From JBAYSY01 sp041675885 (GTDB lineage Bacteria > Pseudomonadota > Alphaproteobacteria > Rhodobacterales > Rhodobacteraceae), in contig JBAYSY010000010.1 of assembly GCA_041675885.1 (NCBI GenBank), forward strand, positions 1 through 64,000: DNA of 64,000 bases, given 5' to 3'. Below are positions 31,839 through 39,655 of this stretch, piece after piece. The notes under the pieces are model-generated. The model did no database searches. It was not told the DNA's origin and saw only the letters and a program-made list of their open reading frames with translations. How positions within the stretch are numbered: position 1 is the stretch's first letter; each line of letters begins with the position of its first letter. Position numbers and translations under genes: made by a program.

Positions 31839-33626
31839 ATGACCTGCCGCGCGAAGCTTGTTGTCGCCCTTTTCCTCGGCACGTTTGCCGCGCCTGCGGC
31901 GGTTGCGCTGGACCGGGCCGAACTCCTTGCCCCCAATGCCTCCGACCGGCTGCGCGACTCGCTGCGGGGCGCGTCGCTGGTGCTGGAGGCCCAGCGTGAG
32001 GGCAGGACCGAGGCGCAGGATGTCTTTGCCGCCGCGCAGGCCGATTACGGCCGCCTGCTGGGCGCGCTCTATGCCGCCGGGCATTACTCGGGCGTGATCT
32101 CGATCCGGATCGACGGGCGCGAGGCGGGGGATATCGCGCCCCTGAACGCCCCGGGCCGGATCCGCGAAGTGGTGCTGACGGTTGACCCGGGCCCCCCCTT
32201 CGCATTTGGCGAAGCGCGGATTGCACCGCTTGCGCCCGGCACCGAACTGCCTGCGGGCTTTGCCGCCGGCGAACCCGCGGTCAGCGGCGTGATCGGGTCC
32301 GGCGTCGAGGCCGCCACCACCGGCTGGCGCGAGGCGGGCCACCCCAAGGCGCAGGTGCGCGATCAGGCGATCATCGCCGACCACCGCGCGGCGCGGCTGG
32401 ATGCGCGGATCGCGATGGCCCCCGGGCGGCAGGCGCGGCTTGGGCAACTGACCTTCATCGGGCAGGAGCGGATGCGGCCCGAGCGCCTTCATGCCATCGC
32501 CGGGTTCCCCACGGGCGAGGTGTTCACCCCCGAACACCTGCGCCGCAGCGCCGACCGGCTGCGCCGCACCGGCGCCTTCCGCGCCATCACCATGACCGAG
32601 GCCGAGGAGATCGCGCCCGACGGCACGCTGGATGTCGCCGCCGCGGTGATCGAGGAGACCCCGCGCCGCATCGGTTTCGGCGCGGAACTGGCAAGCTTCG
32701 ACGGGCTGACGCTGACCGGCTACTGGATGCACCGCAATCTTCTGGGGGGCGCGGAACAACTGCGGTTCGATGCCCGTATCGCCCAGATCGGCGCAAGGCG
32801 CAGCGGCACCGACTACAGTCTGGGCGTGAGTTTCGAGCGCCCCGCCACCTTCACCCCCGACACCACACTGGGCCTGTCGGCCGGGATCGCCCGGCTGGAC
32901 GAAGAAGACCACGTGACCCGCACCGTCGCGGCGGGGGCGCGGCTGACGCATATCTTTTCCGACCGGCTGACGGCGCGGGGGGGGCTGGAATACCGGTTCT
33001 CGCGGGTCGACGACAGTCTCGGCAGTTTTACCTATCGCACCCTGTCGCTGCCGCTGGGCCTTACATGGGATGCGCGCGACAACCAGTTCGACGCGCGTTC
33101 GGGCACCTATCTGGATGCCGAGATCGCGCCCTTCGCCGCGCTGGGCGGTTCCGGCAACGGCGCGCGGCTGGTGCTGGACGGCCGGGCCTACCGCGCAATG
33201 GGCGACCGGATCGTGCTGGCCGGACGGGTGCAGGCCGGGGCGGTGTTCGGCCCCGACATACTGGACGCGCCGCGCGACGACCTGTTCTATTCGGGCGGTG
33301 GCGGCACGGTGCGCGGCCAGCCCTATCAGTCGCTTGGGGTCGATCTGCCCGGCACCAGCCAGCGTACCGGCGGCAACCGCTTTGTCGCCGCCTCGGCCGA
33401 GGTCCGCGCCCGGATCACCGACAAGATCGGGCTGGTGGGGTTTTACGATATCGGCCGGGTCGGCGCCTCGGGCATCGGCGGCAGCAGCGCGACCCATGCG
33501 GGCGCCGGGCTGGGGCTGCGCTATGCCACCGGGATCGGGCCGATCCGGCTTGACGTGGCCGGGCCGGTCAGCGGCGATACCGGCAACGGCGTTCATCTTT
33601 ACATCGGTATAGGGCAGGCATTCTGA
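31839..33626 (+). CDS. tamA: TamA-type outer-membrane assembly protein (BamA superfamily)
   Basis: Outer-membrane protein of 595 residues working with TamB in inserting certain outer-membrane proteins. A signal peptide (about 1-22, ending AAPAAVALD) is followed by three POTRA-like domains (about 25-270) and a C-terminal 16-strand barrel with GGGGTVRGQPYQSLG, the conserved lid/loop, ending in FIGIGQAF-like (YIGIGQAF). The start at 31839 places the signal peptide at the N-terminus with GGAAG upstream; an ATG at 31797 with a better G-rich site would add 14 polar residues, so both are possible. It shares one base with tamB. Confidence 0.9.
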   Translation: MTCRAKLVVALFLGTFAAPAAVALDRAELLAPNASDRLRDSLRGASLVLEAQREGRTEAQDVFAAAQADYGRLLGALYAAGHYSGVISIRIDGREAGDIAPLNAPGRIREVVLTVDPGPPFAFGEARIAPLAPGTELPAGFAAGEPAVSGVIGSGVEAATTGWREAGHPKAQVRDQAIIADHRAARLDARIAMAPGRQARLGQLTFIGQERMRPERLHAIAGFPTGEVFTPEHLRRSADRLRRTGAFRAITMTEAEEIAPDGTLDVAAAVIEETPRRIGFGAELASFDGLTLTGYWMHRNLLGGAEQLRFDARIAQIGARRSGTDYSLGVSFERPATFTPDTTLGLSAGIARLDEEDHVTRTVAAGARLTHIFSDRLTARGGLEYRFSRVDDSLGSFTYRTLSLPLGLTWDARDNQFDARSGTYLDAEIAPFAALGGSGNGARLVLDGRAYRAMGDRIVLAGRVQAGAVFGPDILDAPRDDLFYSGGGGTVRGQPYQSLGVDLPGTSQRTGGNRFVAASAEVRARITDKIGLVGFYDIGRVGASGIGGSSATHAGAGLGLRYATGIGPIRLDVAGPVSGDTGNGVHLYIGIGQAF

Positions 33627-36600
33627 TGCGGCGGGCGGCTCTCATCGCGGCGGTGGCCTTTCTGCCCCTTCCGCTTGCGGCGCAGGACGACAGCACCTTC
33701 CTGTCGCGGATGATCGAGGACAGCCTGTCGGATGCCGGGCGCGAGGTGCGGGTGATCGGTTTCGAAGGCGCGCTGTCGTCGCGTGCCCGGGTGGCCGAGA
33801 TCACCATCGCCGATGCTGACGGGATCTGGCTGTCGCTGCGGGGGGTGGAGCTGGACTGGCGCCGCGCGGCCCTGCTGTCGCGCCGGATCGAGGTCAACAG
33901 CCTTACCGCCGCCGAGATCGACCTGCCCCGGCTGCCGGTCGGCGAACCGGGCGCCCCCAGCCCCGAGGCGCAGGTGTTCAGCCTGCCGGAACTGCCGGTC
34001 TCGGTGCAGATCGGCACGATCGAGGCCGCGCGGGTCACGCTGGGCGCCCCGGTTCTGGGGGTCGAAGCGGTGGTGCGGCTGGAAGGTGCCGCCGACCTTG
34101 CCGGGGGCGAGGGCCACGCCCGGCTCGCGGTGGAACGCATCGACGGGATGGAAGGGCAGGTCGCCTTCGAGGGCGCGTTTTCCAACATCACCCGCGTTCT
34201 TGCGCTTGACCTCGGGCTGGTCGAGGCCCCGGGCGGCATCGCTTCGGGGCTGATCGGCCTGCCGGGCGAGCCCGCGCTGGATCTTGCCATCAGCGGCGAG
34301 GGGCCGGTCAGCGACTTCGCCGCCGATATCCGCCTTGCCTCGGACGGGCAGGAGCGGCTGACCGGGCGGGTGGGCCTCAACGCCGACCGTGATGCGGAAG
34401 GCGAGGTGACCGGGCATTTCTTCGCCGCCGACCTGTCGGGCGACGTGGCGCCGCTGTTCATGCCCGAATACCGCGACTTCTTCGGCGACGACCTGTCGTT
34501 GCGCGCGGCCGGGCGGCGTAGCGCGAACGGGGCGCTCAACCTGACCGAATTGCGGCTGGCGGCGGAACGTATCCTGCTGGAAGGCCGGGCGATCATCGCC
34601 TCGGACGGGCTGCCGTTCAGCTTCGATCTGGCGCTGGATATCGCCGCGCGGGACGGCGAGCCGGTGCTGCTGCCGCTGCCCGGCGATCCCTTGCGGGTCG
34701 ATGGGGCGCGGCTGCGGCTCGACTATCACGGCACGCGGGATGAGGGCTGGCGGCTTGACGGCCAGCTTGCCGGGTTCGACCGTCCCGACCTGCGGATCGA
34801 GACGCTGAGCCTGTCGGGTTCGGGCCGGATCGGCCGCGCGGGCGGCCGGGTGGTGGGCGGCGCGCTTGATTTCGCCGCCGGCGGGATCGCCCCCGCCGAC
34901 CCGGCGCTGGCCGAGGCGCTGGGGCCCGAAGTGCGCGGTGCGGCGCGGTTTTCATGGCGCGGGGGCGAGCGGCTGCGGCTGCCGCAACTGACCGTCGAGG
35001 GCCAGGGCTACCGGGCCGAGGTCCGGGCGCGGCTCACCGACCTTTCCGATGCGCTGCACATCGCCGCCGAGGCCGGGGCCGAGGTCGATGACTTCGCCCG
35101 CTTCTCGGCGCTGGCCGGGCGGCCGCTGGGCGGTTCCGGCCGGATCGACTGGAACGGCACGGTGGAACCGCTGAGCGGCGCCTTCGACGGCGAGCTGTCG
35201 GTCGCCGGGCAGGGCATCGCGGTGGATATCGCCGAACTCGACGCATTGCTGAGCGGCGAAAGCCGGATCGACCTGTCCGCCGCCCGCACCGGAGAGGGGA
35301 CCGAGATCCGCGCCCTCGACATCAGCGCCGCCACGCTGTCCGCCACCGCCCGCGGCTGGCTGCGCAGCGAGGCAAGCGACCTGACCGCGCGGCTCGATTT
35401 CTCCGACCTTTCCGTGCTGGGGGCGGGTTACGGCGGCGCGCTGGCCGCCGATGCCACGCTGGTGCAGGAGGGCGGGATCGACCGGGTTACGCTCACCTCG
35501 ACCGGGCAGGATCTGCGCGCGGGGCAGGAACAGGCCGACAATCTCTTGCGCGGCTTGATGCGGCTCGACCTCCGGGCCGAGCGCGCGGGGGATCTCGTGC
35601 GGATCGAGGATCTCCGGCTTGCCGGGGCGTCGCTGAGCGCGCGGGCCAGCGGCGAGATGCGGGGCGAGACCCGCAACCTGACCGCCACCGCCAACCTGCC
35701 CGACCTTGCCGCGATGGGCCGGCCCTATGGCGGCGCACTGACCGCCACGCTCGACTATGCTGCCGCCTCCGGGCGCGAGACGGTGACCCTGAACGCCGAG
35801 GGCCGTGACCTTTCGGTCGGGCAGGCGCAGGCCGACCGGCTGATGCGCGGGGCCTCGGTGCTTTCGCTCACCGGCCACCGCGAAGGCGGCGTGATGCAGG
35901 TCGAGGGGTTCCGCTTCGACAACCCGCAGATGACTGCCCGGGCCGATGCGCAGATCGCGGGCAGCGCGCGGCATGTGGATGTGGAGGCGCGGCTGGCCAC
36001 CCTCGCGCTGTTCGTGCCGGAGATTCCGGGGCCGGTCACGCTGACCGGGCGGATCGACGACACCGGCGCGGGCTATGTGCTCGACCTGACCAGCGAGGGG
36101 CCGGGCGGTATTGGCGCGACGACGCAGGGCCGGATCGCGCCCGACCTTTCCAGCGCGAACCTGCGGCTGAACGGCCGGTCCGAGGCGGCGCTGGCCAATG
36201 CCTTTACCGGGCCGGTGTCGGTGCAGGGGCCGGTAAGTTTCGACCTGGTGCTGGACGGGCCGCTTGCGCTGTCGTCGGTCAGCGGCCGGGTCAACCTCAG
36301 CGATGCGCGGCTGGCGCTGCTTGATCCGGCGATGGCGTTTCGCGGGCTGAACGTCACCGCCGATCTGGCGGGGGGCCGGGTGCAGATCGCGGCGCGGGCC
36401 ACGGCAGAGACCGGCGGCACGGTGCAGGTCAACGGCCCGGTCGGGCTGACGGCGCCGTTTCCCGCCGAACTCACGGTCGATCTCGACCGGCTGGTGCTGC
36501 GCGACCCCAGCCTTTATTCCACCAGCGCACAGGGCCAGATCCGCGTCACCGGCCCGTTGACGGGCGGCGGCGCCATCGCCGGGCGTATCCTGCTGCCCGA

Positions 36601-37447
36601 GACCGAAATCCAGGTGCCCTCGACCGGGCTTGGCGGGTTCGGCTCGATGCCCGATCTGCGCCATGTGAACGAACCGGCGGCGGTGCGCGCCACCCGCGCC
36701 CGGGCCGGGTTGCTGGAACAGGCCGCAGGTGGCACCGGCGGCCCTTCGCGGCCCTTCGCGCTTGACCTTGCGGTGGATGCGCCGAACCGGATCTTTGTGC
36801 GGGGCCGGGGGCTGGATGCGGAACTGGGCGGCGCGATCCACCTTGGCGGCACGACCGCCGATATCCTGCCCACCGGCGGGTTCGAACTGTTGCGCGGCAG
36901 GCTCGACCTGCTTGGCCAGCGGTTCACGCTGAGCGAGGGGCGGCTGACGATGGAGGGGCGGTTCATCCCCTATGTCCGGCTGGCCGCCACTACCCGCGCC
37001 GACAGCGTGGAAGCCACGGTGCTGATCGACGGCCCGGCGACCGAACCGACGATCAGTTTCCTGTCTTCGCCGGAAATGCCCGAGGAAGAGGTGGTGGCGC
37101 GGCTGCTGTTCGGGCGCGGTCTTACCGGCCTGTCGCCCTTGCAGGCGGCGCAGCTTGCCTCGGCGGTGGCGACGCTGACGGGGCGCGGCGGCGGCGGGGT
37201 GGTGGACCGGATGCGGCGGTCGGTCGGGCTGGACGATCTCGACTTCACCACCGGCGAGGATGGCGCGGCGGCGGTCCGGGCGGGGCGTTATCTTTCCAGC
37301 AACCTCTATGCCGATGTGGTGATCGGCACCGACGGCACCAGCGAGGTCAACCTGAACCTCGACGTGACCAATTCCCTCACCGTGCGGGGGCGGGCGGGCA
37401 GCGACGGCACGACCGGGATCGGCCTCTATTTCGAACGGGATTACTGA
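33626..37447 (+). CDS. tamB: translocation/assembly module protein TamB
   Basis: Very large envelope protein of 1273 residues with an N-terminal signal/anchor (about 1-18) and long beta-rich repeats forming the groove thought to carry lipid or help substrates between the inner and outer membranes. The C-terminal DUF490 domain (about 950-1273) carries TGGFELLRGRLDLLGQRF and FLSSPEMPEEEVVARLLFGR, segments diagnostic of TamB, and ends with an aromatic Tyr (LYFERDY). Its ATG overlaps the tamA stop (TGATG). Internal strands at about 590-780 appear duplicated (YGGAL...GQEQADNLLRGLMRLDL and YGGAL...GQAQADRLMRGASVLSL). Confidence 0.93.
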   Translation: MRRAALIAAVAFLPLPLAAQDDSTFLSRMIEDSLSDAGREVRVIGFEGALSSRARVAEITIADADGIWLSLRGVELDWRRAALLSRRIEVNSLTAAEIDLPRLPVGEPGAPSPEAQVFSLPELPVSVQIGTIEAARVTLGAPVLGVEAVVRLEGAADLAGGEGHARLAVERIDGMEGQVAFEGAFSNITRVLALDLGLVEAPGGIASGLIGLPGEPALDLAISGEGPVSDFAADIRLASDGQERLTGRVGLNADRDAEGEVTGHFFAADLSGDVAPLFMPEYRDFFGDDLSLRAAGRRSANGALNLTELRLAAERILLEGRAIIASDGLPFSFDLALDIAARDGEPVLLPLPGDPLRVDGARLRLDYHGTRDEGWRLDGQLAGFDRPDLRIETLSLSGSGRIGRAGGRVVGGALDFAAGGIAPADPALAEALGPEVRGAARFSWRGGERLRLPQLTVEGQGYRAEVRARLTDLSDALHIAAEAGAEVDDFARFSALAGRPLGGSGRIDWNGTVEPLSGAFDGELSVAGQGIAVDIAELDALLSGESRIDLSAARTGEGTEIRALDISAATLSATARGWLRSEASDLTARLDFSDLSVLGAGYGGALAADATLVQEGGIDRVTLTSTGQDLRAGQEQADNLLRGLMRLDLRAERAGDLVRIEDLRLAGASLSARASGEMRGETRNLTATANLPDLAAMGRPYGGALTATLDYAAASGRETVTLNAEGRDLSVGQAQADRLMRGASVLSLTGHREGGVMQVEGFRFDNPQMTARADAQIAGSARHVDVEARLATLALFVPEIPGPVTLTGRIDDTGAGYVLDLTSEGPGGIGATTQGRIAPDLSSANLRLNGRSEAALANAFTGPVSVQGPVSFDLVLDGPLALSSVSGRVNLSDARLALLDPAMAFRGLNVTADLAGGRVQIAARATAETGGTVQVNGPVGLTAPFPAELTVDLDRLVLRDPSLYSTSAQGQIRVTGPLTGGGAIAGRILLPETEIQVPSTGLGGFGSMPDLRHVNEPAAVRATRARAGLLEQAAGGTGGPSRPFALDLAVDAPNRIFVRGRGLDAELGGAIHLGGTTADILPTGGFELLRGRLDLLGQRFTLSEGRLTMEGRFIPYVRLAATTRADSVEATVLIDGPATEPTISFLSSPEMPEEEVVARLLFGRGLTGLSPLQAAQLASAVATLTGRGGGGVVDRMRRSVGLDDLDFTTGEDGAAAVRAGRYLSSNLYADVVIGTDGTSEVNLNLDVTNSLTVRGRAGSDGTTGIGLYFERDY

Positions 37448-37482
37448 GGCGTGTTGACAGGGTTGTCCGAGCGCCCCTTTTG

Positions 37483-37639
37483 CCCGGAATCAAGGCGCTT
37501 CAGCGCCGCCGGGCAAGCGGCCGACCGCCCGCACGGGCGGCCGCTCCTGCAACGTTTCGACATGCACAGACGTCAGGGTATTCGGCACCATAAACTGCCA
37601 GACCACAGGCGTTGCAGCGGCCCCCCGCGGTCGGCCGCT
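37483..37639 (+). repeat. dispersed element with terminal inverted repeats, complete copy B
   Basis: Hairpin CCCGGAATCAAGGCGCTTCA...GCCGGG (37483-37513), then AGCGGCCGACCGC (37516-37528), a core with GGTATTCGGCACCATAAAC and CTGCCAGAC, and the inverted end GCGGTCGGCCGCT (37627-37639). Only scattered single-base changes separate its core from copy A at 20525, apart from a stretch of about 10 extra bases near the right end. It lies between the 3' ends of tamB and the YihY gene. Confidence 0.88.
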
Positions 37640-37722
37640 TGCCCTCTGTTGCAATGGATCGGCCTCGGGCAGATATGCCGACCAAAACACGCGAGGCCGA
37701 CACCGCCATTATTGATGCCGTC

Positions 37723-38559
37723 CTACGGAACCGCCCGCCGGTCCTCGATCACCGCGTTTACCGCCGCGCCCAGAAGGATCGCATAGGCACTGAGGTAGAA
37801 CCACATCAGCAGTGCGACCAGCGCACCGATGGAGCCGTAGATACGGTTGTAATTGCCGAAGTTGGCCAGATAGACCGAGAAAGCCTCGGACCCGGCAAGC
37901 CACAGGACCACCGCCACCAGCAGCCCCGGCGTGAACCAGCGCGGGCGCCGGGCGCCGCGCTGGTTCGGCCCGTAGCGGTAGAACAGCCCGATGCCGAAGA
38001 CCGTCACCACCGGCGCGATCGACCAGCGCACCAGCGTGACCAGCGTCTCTCCCAGCGGGCCGAGCGGCGCGAAGGCCAGCACCAGCGGCAGCACGATGGT
38101 CGCCGCCATGGCCACGATCGCCATGCCGATCAGCGCCAGCGTCAGCAGCAGCGCAACCACCTGATGGCCGATGCCGGTGCGGTTCTCGGCGCCGAAGGTG
38201 GCGTTGACGCCCTGCACCAGCGCCCCCACCCCGGTGCGGGTGGACCACAGTGCCGCGCCGATGGAAATCGCGGTGGCCCAGCCGAACTGGCTGACATTGG
38301 CCGAGATCAGCGCGCCGATCTGATTCTCGACGATGGCATAGGCTTCGTGCGGAAGGAAATCGGCGGCGGCGGAGAGGTGTTCCGACACGATGGCCGGATC
38401 GGCGAAAAAGCCCCAGACCGCGACCACCGCGGCGGCGGCGGGAAACAGCGCCAGCATCAGGAAGAATGCCACCCCGGCGGCGATCAGTCCGATATGCCGG
38501 TCGCCGGTCAGGTCGAGCAGGTCGGAAAGAAAATCCCAGGCCCCGAGAATATGCTTCAC
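37723..38559 (-). CDS. YihY/BrkB-family membrane protein
   Basis: Inner-membrane protein of 278 residues with about six hydrophobic helices, starting GDRHIGLIAAGVAFFLMLALFPA and containing the family segments FGNYNRIYGSIGALVALLMW and YLSAYAILLGAAVNA. Members were once thought to be ribonuclease BN, which was an error; the function is unknown. GTG start at 38559 with GGAGGGG five bases upstream. It is downstream of the exopolysaccharide genes on the same strand but after a terminator. Confidence 0.88.
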   Translation of the reverse strand: MKHILGAWDFLSDLLDLTGDRHIGLIAAGVAFFLMLALFPAAAAVVAVWGFFADPAIVSEHLSAAADFLPHEAYAIVENQIGALISANVSQFGWATAISIGAALWSTRTGVGALVQGVNATFGAENRTGIGHQVVALLLTLALIGMAIVAMAATIVLPLVLAFAPLGPLGETLVTLVRWSIAPVVTVFGIGLFYRYGPNQRGARRPRWFTPGLLVAVVLWLAGSEAFSVYLANFGNYNRIYGSIGALVALLMWFYLSAYAILLGAAVNAVIEDRRAVP

Positions 38560-38598
38560 GCCACCCCTCCGGGGTCGTCACCGTGCCGTCAAAATGGA

Positions 38599-38623
38599 GA
38601 AAGGGCGGAAACCCCGCCCTTTC
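38599..38623 (-). terminator. intrinsic terminator after the YjbE-like gene
   Basis: Perfect stem GAAAGGGCGG / CCGCCCTTTC (38599-38608 and 38614-38623) with a 5-base loop; on the minus strand it is followed by a T-rich stretch (TCTCCATTTTGAC). It would end the exopolysaccharide transcript before the YihY gene. Confidence 0.75.
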
Positions 38624-38653
38624 CTGGAATTCCGGTGCGGACAACCGCCGTGA

Positions 38654-38902
38654 TCACTGTGCCGCCGGAGCGACCTCGTCCTCGTGGTGCGAGTCGCTGC
38701 TGCCGCTGGACGCGACCGCCGCGACCAGTGCCAGACCGCCGACAACCGCCAGCGCGGTGCCGCCGTTGCCAAAGCTGCTCACCGGTGCGGGGATGATCAC
38801 GATGGGCTCGGCCTCTTCTTCAATGACGACAGGGCCACCGGCGTAAGCGGCCGACGTTCCAGCCAGCGCGATAGCGGCAGCGAGGGCACAAAACTTTTTC
38901 AT
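38654..38902 (-). CDS. small secreted protein, YjbE-like
   Basis: Protein of 82 residues with a Sec signal peptide (MKKFCALAAAIALAGTSAAYA, cleavage before GGP), a short acidic part (VVIEEEAEPI), a hydrophobic Gly/Ala/Val helix (GGTALAVVGGLALVAAVASS) and a polar His/Glu tail. Size, layout and position next to YjbF and YjbH fit YjbE of the E. coli yjbEFGH exopolysaccharide operon, though short low-complexity proteins give little certainty. AGGAG lies about nine bases before the ATG. In E. coli the yjbE gene is first; here it is last in the row. Confidence 0.72.
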   Translation of the reverse strand: MKKFCALAAAIALAGTSAAYAGGPVVIEEEAEPIVIIPAPVSSFGNGGTALAVVGGLALVAAVASSGSSDSHHEDEVAPAAQ

Positions 38903-38989
38903 GTCAGGTTACTCCTGTAGGTAGGTGCAATTTCGTATTGCCCGTTGGTAACATTGCAGGCGCCGCGAGAAAAGGGCGAATGCAGGTTG

Positions 38990-39655
38990 TCAGCCGGAAG
39001 GATCGGAAAGTTTCAAAAATCCCACAGTTTCGCCCGCCCATTGCCGCGACTGGCGTATCCTTCCGCCGGAATCCAGCCAGAACCTGTTGGTAAAGCTTGC
39101 ACTTTCGCCGGAACAATGTTCATCGACCACGCGCGTCGCATGGCTGCGCCCGACGATGGCGATGGTTTCCGACCCCGCGGATTGCAACGTACAGGCGAAA
39201 TCCTGCCGGTCGCTCCGGTCCAGATCGCCAAGAAACCAGAGGCTGCGGGCATGGCCGCCGCTGCCCGCGGCGATCCGTGCGGCCGGGGGCGCGGCGGCCG
39301 ACATCAGGTCGCCCGCAAGCCCGCGGGTCGCCACCAGCATGCCGCTGTCCAGCGCAAGCGTCACCCCGTCGGCGGTGGAAAAGGTGCGCACCCCGCGGTT
39401 CGCGCCGATCTGCGCCAGCACCGCATTGCTGCGGATCCGCTCCATCTCGGCCACCAGCAGCGGCAGCGGGCTGGCCTGAACCTGCGCGCGGGTCAGTGCC
39501 ACCGGCGGTGTCCGGTCCGGCACCGGATCGGGACGGCTGAACACCTCGGACGCCACATCGCGCAAAAGCGTGGTGTCGCGGGTCATCTCGGAACTGCCGC
39601 AGGCCGAGACCAGCAGCGCGATCGCAAGCGCGGGCAGGGACAGGACGGTTCTCAT
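38990..39655 (-). CDS. YjbF/GfcB-family lipoprotein
   Basis: Outer-membrane lipoprotein of 221 residues: signal peptide with lipobox LVSACGSS (Cys about 19). The mature part matches the GfcB/YjbF group of exopolysaccharide-secretion lipoproteins, with TLALDSGMLVATRGLAGDLM, a family hallmark (about 93-112), and a C-terminal NRFWLDSGGRIRQSRQW. Its ATG overlaps the YjbH stop by four bases (ATGA), and it is encoded directly downstream of YjbH, so the two act together. Confidence 0.85.
   Translation of the reverse strand: MRTVLSLPALAIALLVSACGSSEMTRDTTLLRDVASEVFSRPDPVPDRTPPVALTRAQVQASPLPLLVAEMERIRSNAVLAQIGANRGVRTFSTADGVTLALDSGMLVATRGLAGDLMSAAAPPAARIAAGSGGHARSLWFLGDLDRSDRQDFACTLQSAGSETIAIVGRSHATRVVDEHCSGESASFTNRFWLDSGGRIRQSRQWAGETVGFLKLSDPSG

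Noticed and set aside
34952..36841. 629-codon minus-strand open frame inside tamB
   Set aside because: Antisense shadow; tamB is supported by family motifs over the whole length.
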